From NCBI GenBank assembly GCA_021201535.1, contig JAJQEU010000008.1, positions 1 to 64,000 of the forward strand: a DNA stretch of 64,000 nucleotides, written 5' to 3'. Of the stretch, positions 42,193-51,857 are shown piece by piece; position 1 is the first letter of the stretch; the number at the start of each line of letters is the position of its first letter. This stretch comes from Clostridiales bacterium (GTDB taxonomy: Bacteria > Bacillota > Clostridia > Lachnospirales > Lachnospiraceae). Made by a program: the position numbers and the translations under genes. The notes under the pieces were generated by a model that ran no database searches, had not been told where the DNA came from, and saw nothing but the letters and a program-made list of their open reading frames with translations.

Positions 42193-43146
42193 TCAATAAG
42201 GCCGGAGCTGCTCCAGAAGCGTGGCGGCCCGGATGCTGATATCCAGAAGCTCAGCGGCCCGCTCTGTGTCGTTCTCCCGGATGATCCTTTCAAGCTCTGT
42301 AAACTCGCTGTAAAGGCGATGCCTGTCCTCATGAAAATCATAAACCTGTACCCGCCCGTTGTGGTCGGAGATCTCATACCTGTCAATCTGATTCATGGGC
42401 ATGCGGATGGTAAGGCAGGCATTCTCCCCCTGAATGGTGGAGGCGACCGGAGCCTGGCAGTCCTTGGCCGCCAGCGAGGCAGCCTGAAATGTTTTATAAT
42501 CGAGCACCGCTATACCGCTGGTGTCAATGCCCCGCTGCATATTTGGGAAATAGCGGGCGCTCTGCGGTGTTCCGAAAAGTGCCAGAATCGCGTGAAGATT
42601 ATAGACGTTCAGATCCATCAACGCTCCGCCCATGCACGCCGGATCAAAGGACGGCGCTGTTATTCCCTTCCGAAAATCATCGTAGCGGGAGGAATACTGG
42701 CAGAACTGGAAACTGACCAGGCGAATCGGACCGAGCGCAGGGATATGTTCCCGGATAGAGCGAAAATCCGGTGTATAGTGAAGGCTCATGGCTTCCAGTA
42801 AAAACAAAGAATGATTTTTCGCATCCTCTGCCAGTTCGGTCAGTTCCGCGGCAGTCACAGTGGCGGGTTTCTCCAGAATGACGTGTTTTCCGGCGGCGAG
42901 AGCATTTTTCGCAAAAGAAAAATGCAGGCTGTTGGGCAGAGCGAGATATACCGTGTCTATATCCGCGGCCAGCAGTTCCTCCGCGGTGAGAAAATATCCG
43001 TCCAGATGATATTTCTGACAAAGCTGCCGTGTTCGGTCGGCAGAATGCTCTCTTCCCATCAGGTAGCACCGCTCCGGTTTCAGAGAAACGATCAGCGGTA
43101 ATACCTCCTGTACGATTTTTCCGGTTCCCATGATTCCAAGTTTCAT
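42193..43146 (-). CDS. Gfo/Idh/MocA family oxidoreductase
   Basis: A 317-residue NAD(P)-dependent dehydrogenase. The Rossmann start is MKLGIMGTGKIVQEV, the conserved Lys is in VILEKPATV (about 91-99) and the C-terminal sheet domain includes GGALMDLNVYNLHAI. This subgroup acts on sugars or related polyols; substrate unknown. A recognisable promoter lies about 50-75 bp upstream on the minus strand. It is divergent from the AraC/GH39-like regulator and may be controlled by it. Confidence 0.88.
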   Translation of the reverse strand: MKLGIMGTGKIVQEVLPLIVSLKPERCYLMGREHSADRTRQLCQKYHLDGYFLTAEELLAADIDTVYLALPNSLHFSFAKNALAAGKHVILEKPATVTAAELTELAEDAKNHSLFLLEAMSLHYTPDFRSIREHIPALGPIRLVSFQFCQYSSRYDDFRKGITAPSFDPACMGGALMDLNVYNLHAILALFGTPQSARYFPNMQRGIDTSGIAVLDYKTFQAASLAAKDCQAPVASTIQGENACLTIRMPMNQIDRYEISDHNGRVQVYDFHEDRHRLYSEFTELERIIRENDTERAAELLDISIRAATLLEQLRPY

Positions 43147-43192
43147 TGTCTGTCCTGTCTTTCCTCCATCTGCAGCATTTTATTTTTACCAC

Positions 43193-43222
43193 ATTATAAT
43201 TCTTGCCTCACAGTTTTGTCTA
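43193..43222 (-). promoter_or_regulatory. Promoter of the minus-strand Gfo/Idh/MocA gene
   Basis: On the minus strand TAGACA and TATAAT are separated by 18 bases, about 47 bp before the start codon. Confidence 0.6.
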
Positions 43223-43307
43223 TGATAAACTAAAACAAATAATAATTTTTTCCTGAACCGGAAAAAACGGCAGATATTTTAGCCGCAGCTATGAGAGGAG
43301 AAAATTT

Positions 43308-43397
43308 ATGTCTGATATGACGAATACGGATCAAACGCAGGCAAACAGGGATTTGATTCTGAAGTTTCTAAGGTATGTACTCATAAAAATACAGTAA
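43308..43397 (+). CDS. Possible 29-residue small protein or leader upstream of the AraC/GH39-like regulator
   Basis: ATG 43308 follows a strong GAGAGGAG. The frame starts MSDMTNTDQTQANRDL and ends in a hydrophobic and basic segment (YVLIKIQ). The stop is 14 nt before the regulator start. It could be a leader peptide or the stub of a lost gene. Confidence 0.35.
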   Translation: MSDMTNTDQTQANRDLILKFLRYVLIKIQ

Positions 43398-43411
43398 AAA
43401 AGGGAACTGAG

Positions 43412-45811
43412 ATGTACAGAGACATGGAAATCCAATTATACAGGGAAATGAACGAGAAACCGCATTTCCATTCAGAAATCGAGCTGATTGCTGTTGTTGA
43501 CGGATCGGTCACGGTGTCGATAAAGGAGCATTCTTATCTTTTGAATAAGGAAGATGTTATTCTGGTCAATTCCGGCCTGACACATGGCTGCTCCGGCGCT
43601 GCCGGTTCCATTACCTGTGTGATACATTTTCCGTTAGCACTGGTGACGGATCTGCTGAAAAACGGAAATTGTATTTTCAAATGCAATACGGTTGAGGAGC
43701 CCGGGAGAGACAACCGGGAGCTGCATACCGTGCTGCATGAGCTGATCCTTTCATATATCTGGCAGAATCATCGGTCAGACAGCCTGCTGATCAGTTTGTT
43801 ATTCCGTCTGCTGGACTGTCTGGTGGAGAACTACCGGATCTCATCATCCATGCTTTCCGTGTATGAAAATCAGGATGATGTCCGTCTGCAGGAGATTTTT
43901 CAGTATGTGAACCGGAATTATCAGAACAGTATCAGTCTGGCGGAGATCGCGGAGCATTTTTATGTATCCACGTCTACGCTGTCCAGGTTTTTCAAAAAGC
44001 AGACGGGTATTTATTTTTCGGAATATGTGAATCAGATCAAATGTCTGCAGGCTTCGCATGAGCTGATCAGCACAGACAAAAATATTACCAGGCTGGCGAT
44101 GGACTGCGGTTTTTCGGGATTGTCGGCGTTTAATAAGGTTTTTCGGGATATCTACGGCATGTCGCCGTCTGATTACCGGAAAACATATCAGGGAAAATTG
44201 CGCAGCTGTGATAAGGAACAGCGCCGGATCGAGGAGATTCGTGAGAACCTGCTGGATAAACAGCCGGAATATCTGAAAAAGATATCAGGCGGTTATCCGG
44301 CTGACTGTCTGACGGTTGATATACGGACGGGAACAGATTATAAGAAAATCTGGAACAGGGTCATCAATGTCGGATCTCTTTACGGACTGACAATGGCGAA
44401 TATACAGTTTCATACCCTGCAGCTGGTGGAACAGCTCGGTTTTCAGTATGTCCGGGTCTGGAGTGTCTTTTCTGAAAAGCTGATGATTACGGATGGAATT
44501 CATATCGGTAATTATAATTATGATATCATGGATATTGTGCTTGATTTTCTGGTGGAGCATCATATCCGTCTGTTCTTTGACTTTGGGAGACGCCCCGATA
44601 CGATCATTCGTTCTGAGACGCAGCCGGTTTTTTATGGGGCGGAATATATTCATTTTCAGTCCCGACGGGCGTGGGAAGCCATGTTTACGGATTTTATCCG
44701 GCATATTGTAAAGCGTTATGGAAGGGATACAGTCGGGCAGTGGATTTTTGAATTGTCTTTCGATTCGTTTCATCTGGATAACAGTCAGTATTATGAAAGC
44801 GAAAATTATGACATGACGGATGTATATTTCCATGCCTGGAAAACAATAAAATCCGTTTGTCCCGAAGCGCAGGTCGGCGGTATCGGTTGTGTACCCGGCA
44901 CACGGGATGAAATACTCCGGAGCTTTGCGATGAGTTGTCTTGAGCATCAGATGAAGCCGGATTTTATGTCTTATATTATGTTTCCTTATGATGAGACTCT
45001 TGAAAATGACCAGATTGTGCGTTTCCGCAGTGCCAGAGAAAATTTTGAACGGGATTCGGCTGAGAGGATGCGGCAGACGCTGAACCAGATCGGGTTGAAA
45101 GACTGCAAGCTGTATCTGACGGAATGGAACAATACAGTTTCCATGCGGAATTTTATGAATGACAGTTGTTTTCGAGCCGCTTATATTGCGAAACTGGTAA
45201 CGGATATAGGTGACAATGCAGATATGATTATTCCCTGGATTGGTTCCGACTGGGTGACCGGATATTATGATACAATGGGTATCGCAAATGGGGGTAACGG
45301 TTATCTGACAAAAGATACCATTCGAAAGCCTGCGTATTTTGCTCTGGTGTTTTTGAATTATCTTGGAGACACGCTGGTCATGAAAAATGATTATTGTATC
45401 GTGACCAGAACAGGAGCGGAGTACTATATGCTTTGCTGGAACTTCAAAAAATATGCGGTCAATTATTATATGGGCAGGGAAGCGTTTGACAGGCCGGAAA
45501 AGCTGAATGGCATTTTTGAAAACGAAAATCCGCGTACGATTGAGGTAACACTGGAACATCTCGCCGAAGATTTTTCCTATACGATTAAGAGACGGACCGT
45601 GAATCCGGAGCATGGAAGTTTACTGAATGAATGGAAGAAGTTTCAGTATGATACAAACCTGACCAGCCAGGATGTCAAATATCTGAGGGCGAGCTGTTTC
45701 CCGGAGATGAGTATGGAACGGCGCAGGGCTGACGGCGGGAGACTGACGCTGAGGCGAACGATGCTCGCCCATGAGATTTCTGTATTTCATATATATGAGA
45801 GTGACCATTAG
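43412..45811 (+). CDS. AraC family transcriptional regulator fused to a GH39-like domain
   Basis: A 799-residue protein. Residues 1-90 form a cupin-like sensor (HFHSEIELIAVVDGSVTVSI). An AraC-type double helix-turn-helix spans about 155-258 (ISLAEIAEHFYVSTSTLSRF; ITRLAMDCGFSGLSAFNKVF). Residues 300-790 resemble a GH39 beta-xylosidase barrel. The expected nucleophile Glu is kept in LYLTEWNN (Glu 571), but the acid/base site, normally WNEP, reads WIFELSFDS (444-452). The domain may therefore bind rather than cut sugars. It most likely controls the flanking sugar genes: the divergent oxidoreductase and the operon from 46049. A clear terminator follows. Confidence 0.85.
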   Translation: MYRDMEIQLYREMNEKPHFHSEIELIAVVDGSVTVSIKEHSYLLNKEDVILVNSGLTHGCSGAAGSITCVIHFPLALVTDLLKNGNCIFKCNTVEEPGRDNRELHTVLHELILSYIWQNHRSDSLLISLLFRLLDCLVENYRISSSMLSVYENQDDVRLQEIFQYVNRNYQNSISLAEIAEHFYVSTSTLSRFFKKQTGIYFSEYVNQIKCLQASHELISTDKNITRLAMDCGFSGLSAFNKVFRDIYGMSPSDYRKTYQGKLRSCDKEQRRIEEIRENLLDKQPEYLKKISGGYPADCLTVDIRTGTDYKKIWNRVINVGSLYGLTMANIQFHTLQLVEQLGFQYVRVWSVFSEKLMITDGIHIGNYNYDIMDIVLDFLVEHHIRLFFDFGRRPDTIIRSETQPVFYGAEYIHFQSRRAWEAMFTDFIRHIVKRYGRDTVGQWIFELSFDSFHLDNSQYYESENYDMTDVYFHAWKTIKSVCPEAQVGGIGCVPGTRDEILRSFAMSCLEHQMKPDFMSYIMFPYDETLENDQIVRFRSARENFERDSAERMRQTLNQIGLKDCKLYLTEWNNTVSMRNFMNDSCFRAAYIAKLVTDIGDNADMIIPWIGSDWVTGYYDTMGIANGGNGYLTKDTIRKPAYFALVFLNYLGDTLVMKNDYCIVTRTGAEYYMLCWNFKKYAVNYYMGREAFDRPEKLNGIFENENPRTIEVTLEHLAEDFSYTIKRRTVNPEHGSLLNEWKKFQYDTNLTSQDVKYLRASCFPEMSMERRRADGGRLTLRRTMLAHEISVFHIYESDH

Positions 45812-45844
45812 AAAATTATGTAAAGAAAATGAATGCTGATGAAA

Positions 45845-45892
45845 CGGCGCGCAACAAATACCTGTTATTTGTTGCACGCCGCTTTTTCTTTT
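45845..45892 (+). terminator. Rho-independent terminator after the regulator gene
   Basis: CGGCGCGCAACAAATA pairs with TATTTGTTGCACGCCG, followed by CTTTTTCTTTTTT. The long stem and T-run are convincing. The operon from 46049 therefore has its own promoter in the following ~150 bp, which I could not pin down. Confidence 0.9.
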
Positions 45893-46048
45893 TTGTCTGT
45901 TTTGCAATATTTCAGTCAAAATCAGGAAAAGAAAAGATGCGGAACCACTAAAATCAGGGTAAAGTATAGATACATGAAAGGAAGACGTTTTCCGGATCCC
46001 GATAGCCGGCAGTTCGGGATTACATCGAAAGAAAAGGAGAATGAAACT

Positions 46049-47419
46049 ATGGAAAACAAGAAAATGGCGTCCAAAGCCGCTGTTATATGCTATAGCTTCG
46101 GCGATCTGGCATCGCAGTTTGTATGGACGTTCGTGGGTTCCTATCTGACCATCTTTTATACGGATATAGTCGGTCTTGCTCCGATTGCCATATCCGCCAT
46201 CATGCTGATCGCCCGAATCTGGGACGCTGTGAATGACCCGATGATGGGAGCGTTTGCGGAGCGCACCCGGACCAGGTGGGGACGGTTTCGCCCGTTTATC
46301 GCGTTCGGCTGTCCGCTGCTCGTTATTTTTTCCATCCTGACATTTACGAATCCGGCGCATGGAACAGCAGGCGTGCTGTGGGCTGCCTTCACTTACATTA
46401 TCTGCGGAATGCTGTATACGCTGGTGAATATTCCCTACGCGGCATTGTCCGGCGTTATGACAGAGGATGCGGATCAGAGAAACAAGATCAATACATCCAG
46501 AAGTATCGGTATGAATGTCGGTATGACAATTGTAAACGCTTTGTCCGCGATTTTGATGCTGCGTTTCTCCGGAGAGGGTGCTGAGGTGGCAAACGGACAC
46601 GGTTATCTGATGACTGCAGTCATTTACGGCATCATATCTATCCCGCTTTTTCTCATTGTCTTTGCGACAGCCAAAGAGCATGTGGCGCCTGTTGCCGGTG
46701 CACAGACAAAATTCTCATTCAAAGATACGTTCGGCAACCTTGTGAAAAACAAATATCTGCTTATCGTTATGCTGGTCATGGCAATTCAGATGACAGCGTT
46801 TATGGGCAGAGTCGGAGTGACTGCTTTTTATGTAACTTACTGTCTCGGATCGTTTGCCATGATCTCGGTTATCATGACAATCCCGACCATCGGCGGTATT
46901 ATCGGTTCCTTCTTTGTACCGTTTTTTGCAAAGAAGATCGGAAAGAGAAATGTTCTGATGGGGTCTATGATCATCCAGGGATGCGCACTGATCATGATGT
47001 ATCTGTCACCGTTTGACAATCTTAAGATGGTTATTGCCGCGGATGTTATTTTCGGTCTGTTTAATGTCGGATTCCCGATGACGCTTTCCATGGTGGCGGA
47101 TTCCGTGGATTACATGGAATTAAAAACCGGTATCCGTACAGATGGCAGCGCGTATGCTACATATGGCCTGGCTACAAAGCTCGGAAACGCGATCGGTTCC
47201 TCCGTCGGTATTCTGATCATAACTGCATTCGGTTATGTGGCGAACCAGGAACAGACTGCTTCCGCACTGAAAGGTATCAATTTCACCGTGAATCTGCTTC
47301 CCGCGATTCTCTTTATTGTCGGCGGACTCTGCTGTCTGCTCTGGAATATGACAGACAAGGACGCGGACGATATCCGTGCACAGCTGAAAGCAAGACGTGA
47401 GGGCAGTCAGACCGAGTAG
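46049..47419 (+). CDS. GPH-type glycoside/sugar transporter (MFS)
   Basis: A 456-residue permease with about 12 membrane helices. The N-terminal MASKAAVICYSFGDLASQFVW and RIWDAVNDPMMGAFAERTRT, then RWGRFRPFI, are the hallmark of the glycoside-pentoside-hexuronide:cation symporter family (MelB-like). It would import a sugar or glycoside with a cation. The start at ATG 46049 has AAAGGAGA about 9 nt upstream. It is the first gene of the putative glycoside-cleaving operon. Confidence 0.9.
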   Translation: MENKKMASKAAVICYSFGDLASQFVWTFVGSYLTIFYTDIVGLAPIAISAIMLIARIWDAVNDPMMGAFAERTRTRWGRFRPFIAFGCPLLVIFSILTFTNPAHGTAGVLWAAFTYIICGMLYTLVNIPYAALSGVMTEDADQRNKINTSRSIGMNVGMTIVNALSAILMLRFSGEGAEVANGHGYLMTAVIYGIISIPLFLIVFATAKEHVAPVAGAQTKFSFKDTFGNLVKNKYLLIVMLVMAIQMTAFMGRVGVTAFYVTYCLGSFAMISVIMTIPTIGGIIGSFFVPFFAKKIGKRNVLMGSMIIQGCALIMMYLSPFDNLKMVIAADVIFGLFNVGFPMTLSMVADSVDYMELKTGIRTDGSAYATYGLATKLGNAIGSSVGILIITAFGYVANQEQTASALKGINFTVNLLPAILFIVGGLCCLLWNMTDKDADDIRAQLKARREGSQTE

Positions 47420-47540
47420 AAACGGATCAGAAGCATTCCTGCTGAAAAGTTGGAAAATATCAAAAACATTATTGTTCAGAAACAGTTAGAATCTGCTGAA
47501 AAAAATACAGTTGGGCGGCAGGCCCGGAAAGGATCAGAAA

Positions 47541-48659
47541 ATGAAAAACGGAAAATTACAGGTCGCAGTGGTAGGCTGCGGCGGAATCGCAAACCAGAAG
47601 CACTTCCCCGCGCTGACTTCACAGTCAGATAAATGTGAGATCGTGGCATTCTGCGATATCATTCTCGAGAGGGCTGAGACAGCTGCAAAGAAATACGGTA
47701 CAGCTGACGCAAAGGTATATGAGGACTATAAAGAACTGCTGAAGGACAAAGAGATCGATGTCGTTCATGTATGCACGCCGAATGTGGCGCATTGCCCGAT
47801 CACGGTTGCCGCTTTTAAAGCAGGCAAGCATGTTCTCTGTGAGAAACCTATGGCAGCGACCACGGAGGATGCGCAGAAGATGATGGATGCCTGGAAGAAA
47901 TCCGGCAAAAAGTTTACCATCGGATACCAGAACCGTTTCCGTACGGATGCACAGGCATTAAAGCGGGCCTGCGAGGAAGGCAAGCTGGGTGAGATTTACT
48001 TTGCGAAGGCGCACGCGGTTCGCCGGAGAGCGGTTCCGACCTGGGGCGTGTTCCCGGACAAATCGAAACAGGGCGGCGGTCCGCTGATCGACATCGGTAC
48101 ACATGCGCTGGATATCACGCTCTGGTGTATGGATAACTACAAACCGGCTACCGTTACCGGTTCCGTTTTCGAAAAACTGGGGCATCTCCCGGAGGCGACC
48201 GAGGGCAACATGTTCGGACCATGGGATCCGGAGACTTATGAAGTGGAGGATTCCGCGTTCGGATATATCAAGATGGAAAACGGAGCAACGATTTTCCTTG
48301 AGTCTGCATGGGCGCTGAATGTCAAGGATTCACGGGAAGCGGCCACCACGCTCTGCGGTACAAAGGCCGGAGCGGAGATGGTCGGCGGTATGAGCCAGAC
48401 CGGCTATGATCTGGTCTTCAACGAGACGACCGGCGGTATTCTGACCGAGGAACACATCTCTGATACGGGAGCCATCGCGTTCTTTGAAGGCAGCAACGGC
48501 GGCGGCCCCGAAGTAAAAGAGTGCAAGCAGTGGCTGGAAGCGATTCTGAATGATACGGAGCCTCTCGTAAAACCAGAACAGGCTTTCGTGGTGACACAGA
48601 TTCTGGATACAATCTATAAATCCGCAGCGGAAGGCAAAGAGATCAGACTGGATCAATAA
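47541..48659 (+). CDS. Gfo/Idh/MocA family oxidoreductase (first of two in the operon)
   Basis: A 372-residue dehydrogenase. It has the Rossmann motif QVAVVGCGGIANQKH, the active Lys in VLCEKPMA (about 98-105) and GGGPLIDIGTHALDITLW with the His/Asp pair. It is longer than its partner at 49651 and has extra residues near 225-245. In known C-glycoside and 3-keto-glycoside pathways such enzymes oxidise the C3 hydroxyl of the sugar or reduce the released 3-keto sugar. Which step this one does is unknown. ATG 47541 follows AAAGGA. Confidence 0.88.
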   Translation: MKNGKLQVAVVGCGGIANQKHFPALTSQSDKCEIVAFCDIILERAETAAKKYGTADAKVYEDYKELLKDKEIDVVHVCTPNVAHCPITVAAFKAGKHVLCEKPMAATTEDAQKMMDAWKKSGKKFTIGYQNRFRTDAQALKRACEEGKLGEIYFAKAHAVRRRAVPTWGVFPDKSKQGGGPLIDIGTHALDITLWCMDNYKPATVTGSVFEKLGHLPEATEGNMFGPWDPETYEVEDSAFGYIKMENGATIFLESAWALNVKDSREAATTLCGTKAGAEMVGGMSQTGYDLVFNETTGGILTEEHISDTGAIAFFEGSNGGGPEVKECKQWLEAILNDTEPLVKPEQAFVVTQILDTIYKSAAEGKEIRLDQ

Positions 48660-48671
48660 CAGGAGGAAATG

Positions 48672-49592
48672 ATGAAATTAGGATTTGTCAGTGCGATTCT
48701 GGATCAGTGCAGCTACGAGGAGATGATGGATATTGCTTCTGAACTGGGGTTTGAGTGTGTGGAAGTGGCATGCTGGCCCCAGGGAAAAGCGGAGCGCCGC
48801 TATGCCGGCGTCAGCCACATCGACGCGGAGCGCGTACTGACGGACGACGCTTATACCAGACATATTATAGATTACGCGGCGGAGAAAAAGGTGGAGATCT
48901 CCTCCCTGGCTTACTATCCGAACACGATGGATGCTGACCCTGAGAAGCGAGGCACAGCAGTGGAGCATCTGAAAGCTCTGATTCAGGCCAGCGCAAAGCT
49001 GGGGATCCATATGGTCACCACCTTCATCGGCCGCGACCAGAACAAATCGGTGGAGGAAAACCTGGAGCTGGTGAAAGAAATCTGGCCTCCGATCCTGGAA
49101 CTGGCGGAGAAAAACGACGTGAGGATCGGCATCGAGAACTGTCCGATGCTCTTCGGCAGGGATCAGTGGCCGGGCGGACAGAACCTGATGACGACTCCGG
49201 CGAACTGGAGAAGGGTCTTTGAGATCCTTCCCAGTGACAACCTGGGTATTAACTATGATCCATCCCATTTTGTATGGCAGATGATCGATTACATCAAACC
49301 GATCTATGAGTTTCAGGATAAGATTTTCCATGTACATTACAAGGATATTAAGATTTATCCGGACCGTCTGCAGCAGGTGGGTATCATGGGCTATCCGCTG
49401 GATTTTATGTCCCCAAAGCTGCCCGGCTATGGAGATGTGGACTGGGGCAGATACGTTTCGGCCCTGACCGACATCGGATACGACGGTTATACCTGTATCG
49501 AGGTGGAGGACAAATTTTTCGAGGGAAGCCGGGAGAAGGTTCTGGACAGCCTGCGTTTAAGTAAGAGATATATGAGTCAGTTTGTGATATAG
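48672..49592 (+). CDS. Sugar phosphate isomerase/epimerase family TIM barrel
   Basis: A 306-residue xylose-isomerase-like barrel. The metal ligands can be placed: Glu in IGIENCPM, Asp in GINYDPSHFVW, His in FHVHYKDIK and Glu in CIEVEDKF. Family enzymes isomerise, epimerise or eliminate at keto-sugars. The position between two oxidoreductases suggests it handles an oxidised sugar. ATG 48672 was preferred to 48669 because AGGAGG ends at 48666. Its AGGAGG starts just after the preceding gene's stop. Confidence 0.87.
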   Translation: MKLGFVSAILDQCSYEEMMDIASELGFECVEVACWPQGKAERRYAGVSHIDAERVLTDDAYTRHIIDYAAEKKVEISSLAYYPNTMDADPEKRGTAVEHLKALIQASAKLGIHMVTTFIGRDQNKSVEENLELVKEIWPPILELAEKNDVRIGIENCPMLFGRDQWPGGQNLMTTPANWRRVFEILPSDNLGINYDPSHFVWQMIDYIKPIYEFQDKIFHVHYKDIKIYPDRLQQVGIMGYPLDFMSPKLPGYGDVDWGRYVSALTDIGYDGYTCIEVEDKFFEGSREKVLDSLRLSKRYMSQFVI

Positions 49593-49650
49593 CAAAAAGC
49601 GTAGCTTTTGAGCTGGCACGGCGGTACAGTGCAAATCTAAGGAGGCAAAA

Positions 49651-50709
49651 ATGAGTATTAAATTCGGCATCATCGGTTATGGTTTTATGGGACATGAGCA
49701 TATGACCATGCTGTCCGGTTTTGACGGCATCGACGTTGTGGCCATCTGTGATATCGAAGCAGACCAGATGGACGACGCGCCGGAAGGGGTAGCAAAATAT
49801 GAAAACGCAGCGGATCTGATCGCCAGGGACGATATCGACGTGGTTCTGATCTCAGCGAATAACAACCAGCATCTGAAACTGGTAAAGATGGCAGCGGAAG
49901 CCAAAAAGGATATTATCTGTGAGAAACCGATCGCCCTGTCCATTCCGGATCTGGAGGAGATGGAGCGCGTGGTCGCCGAGAACGGCGTAAAGTTTACCGT
50001 TCATCAGCAGAGACGGTTTGATCCGGATTACCGCACCATCAAAGAAGTGTTCGATTCCGGCGAACTGGGCGATATCTTTACGGTACAGACCGGTCTCTAC
50101 GGTTATAACGGAAATATGCATGACTGGCATATTTACCCGGAGCAGGGCGGCGGCATGATGTATGACTGGGGCGTTCATCTCATCGATCAGATGCTCTGGA
50201 TGATCCCCGGAAAGATCACATCCGTGTTCGCGGACGTGCGCAATGTGATTAATGAGCAGGTCGACGATTATTTTAAAGTTCTGCTGATGTTTGAGAACGG
50301 CATCACCGCGGAGGTGGAGCTGGGCACGTATTTCCTGAAGGATGAGAAAAAGTGGTTTGAACGTCACTGGTTTGTCGGCGGCAACAAAGGATCTGCGTAT
50401 GTGGATGGTTTTGAGCCGGTCGGCAAGGTGGTTCACACGGCAACATTATTAAAGAATGCCGGAACCGGGAGAACCATGACGGCGGCCGGTCCCACCCGTT
50501 CCTTCGGACCGCCGCGCGAGGGCCTGATCCTGAGCGAAGACCTGAAGCCGGCGCAGACCACCCATCGGATGTATTTTGAAAACTATGTGAAGGCTTATCA
50601 CGGAGAAGAGGATTTCCTTGTAAAGATTCCGGAAGTGAAGCGCGTGCTTAAGGTCATGGATGCGGCGCGGCTTTCGGCGAAGACCAGAAAATCCGTCGAT
50701 TTTGAATAA
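49651..50709 (+). CDS. Gfo/Idh/MocA family oxidoreductase (candidate glycoside C3 oxidase, DgpA-like)
   Basis: A 352-residue enzyme starting MSIKFGIIGYGFMGHEHM, with the active Lys in ICEKPIALS (about 89-97) and MYDWGVHLIDQML (His 176, Asp 179). In Lachnospiraceae strain PUE the related DgpA oxidises puerarin at C3 before C-C cleavage; this resemblance is by family and context, not by alignment. It precedes the TIM-barrel/DUF6379 pair after a hairpin repeat. AAGGAGG precedes the start. Confidence 0.87.
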   Translation: MSIKFGIIGYGFMGHEHMTMLSGFDGIDVVAICDIEADQMDDAPEGVAKYENAADLIARDDIDVVLISANNNQHLKLVKMAAEAKKDIICEKPIALSIPDLEEMERVVAENGVKFTVHQQRRFDPDYRTIKEVFDSGELGDIFTVQTGLYGYNGNMHDWHIYPEQGGGMMYDWGVHLIDQMLWMIPGKITSVFADVRNVINEQVDDYFKVLLMFENGITAEVELGTYFLKDEKKWFERHWFVGGNKGSAYVDGFEPVGKVVHTATLLKNAGTGRTMTAAGPTRSFGPPREGLILSEDLKPAQTTHRMYFENYVKAYHGEEDFLVKIPEVKRVLKVMDAARLSAKTRKSVDFE

Positions 50710-50738
50710 GAATCGTTACATGTCGAGTGTCTGGCGCA

Positions 50739-50766
50739 AAGGAAGCGACTTCATGTCGTTTCCTGT
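50739..50766 (+). repeat. GGAAACGA-type hairpin repeat, copy 5
   Basis: AAGGAAGCGAC, loop TTCAT, GTCGTTTCCTG. One position is a G-T pair. It lies inside the catabolic operon, 30 nt after the oxidoreductase stop and 72 nt before the next gene. Confidence 0.7.
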
Positions 50767-50837
50767 AACTGAGAATCACATCGTGTCGCAGCTCCGTGAC
50801 ACAGCGGGGCTGCAAGATAAAAGACAAGGAGGAAGTT

Positions 50838-51845
50838 ATGTCAAGGATTAAAACCTGTGTCAGCTTATACAGCTTACAGGATGAATACTTAAATAAACGA
50901 ATGACGTTGAGAGAAATTGTGAAGTTTTTAAAAGATAACGGAGTGGAAGGTATCGAGATCCTGCCGGATCAGATGATCCACGGCGCGCCGGATCCTTCCG
51001 AGGATACATTTGCGGAGTGGGATTCGATTCTGGAGGAGACAGGCATGACTCCGGTAATCGCGGACGTATTCTTAAACACGAATCTTTATGATAACCGCAT
51101 ACTGACGAAAAAAGAATGTGTGGATCTGCTGACCCGTGAAATCAGGATGACAAGCCGTCTTGGGATCAAACTGATCCGCCTGGTGTCGATGACACCGGCC
51201 TGGGTGCTGGAGCCGCTGGTTCCGGTGTTGGAAAAGTATGAGATGACTATCACGCTCGAAATCCATGCCGGCATGGCCTTTGATATTCCGCAGACACAGG
51301 CGTTTATCGAGGAGATGAAACGTCTGAACTGTCCGTACATCGGTCTGACGATCGACACCGGTATTTTCTGTCGGAAGCTGCCTCGTGTTGTCGCGAATTA
51401 TAATATCTCCATCGGAAGCAACCCGGCGCTCTATGATTATGTAAATGAGCGGTTTGCCGAGGGCACGGACATGAAACAGTATTTTGCCGCAAAGGGTGGC
51501 TGGCCGGATGATTTCAAAGCCCTCGTAAAAAATGAGCCGGACAATTTCTTTGCGCACACGTCGGACGGATATGAGAATCTTCCGTACTCAGTGCTGGATG
51601 AATATATGCCATATATAAAACATTTTCACTTTAAACTCTTTGAGATGACCGAGGAAGGCGTCGAGTATTCCATGGATTACAGAGGATTGCTCGAATATCT
51701 CCACGAAAAAGAGTATGACGGCTATGTTTCCACCGAATATGAGGGAAATCGTTTTACGATCGCCGGTCAGCCCATGCGGGAGAAGGAGCAGGTGCTGGCT
51801 CACCAGGCATATATTCGCAAGTGCTTAAAAGAGATTCAGGGATAG
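50838..51845 (+). CDS. Sugar isomerase-like TIM barrel, candidate C-glycoside deglycosidase alpha subunit
   Basis: A 335-residue barrel starting MSRIKTCVSLYSLQDEYL. Candidate metal and catalytic residues are Glu141 and His143 (TLEIHAGMA), Asp173 (LTIDTGIF), His262/His264 (KHFHFKLF) and Glu300 (YVSTEYEG). In C-glycoside deglycosidases the alpha subunit is such a barrel and pairs with a small beta subunit; the next gene, 12 nt on, encodes a protein of the beta type. The pair would cleave the C1 bond of a 3-keto glycoside. ATG 50838 follows GGAGGAAG. A plain sugar epimerase remains possible if the partner is not a true beta subunit. Confidence 0.82.
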   Translation: MSRIKTCVSLYSLQDEYLNKRMTLREIVKFLKDNGVEGIEILPDQMIHGAPDPSEDTFAEWDSILEETGMTPVIADVFLNTNLYDNRILTKKECVDLLTREIRMTSRLGIKLIRLVSMTPAWVLEPLVPVLEKYEMTITLEIHAGMAFDIPQTQAFIEEMKRLNCPYIGLTIDTGIFCRKLPRVVANYNISIGSNPALYDYVNERFAEGTDMKQYFAAKGGWPDDFKALVKNEPDNFFAHTSDGYENLPYSVLDEYMPYIKHFHFKLFEMTEEGVEYSMDYRGLLEYLHEKEYDGYVSTEYEGNRFTIAGQPMREKEQVLAHQAYIRKCLKEIQG

Positions 51846-51857
51846 GAGGTTCGCAGG

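Noticed and set aside
44285-45613. 442-codon minus-strand frame opposite the AraC/GH39-like gene
   Set aside because: No domain or ribosome site; the plus strand has convincing motifs over the same span.
45620-46681. 353-codon minus-strand frame across the terminator at 45845
   Set aside because: It spans a strong terminator hairpin and two convincing plus-strand genes.
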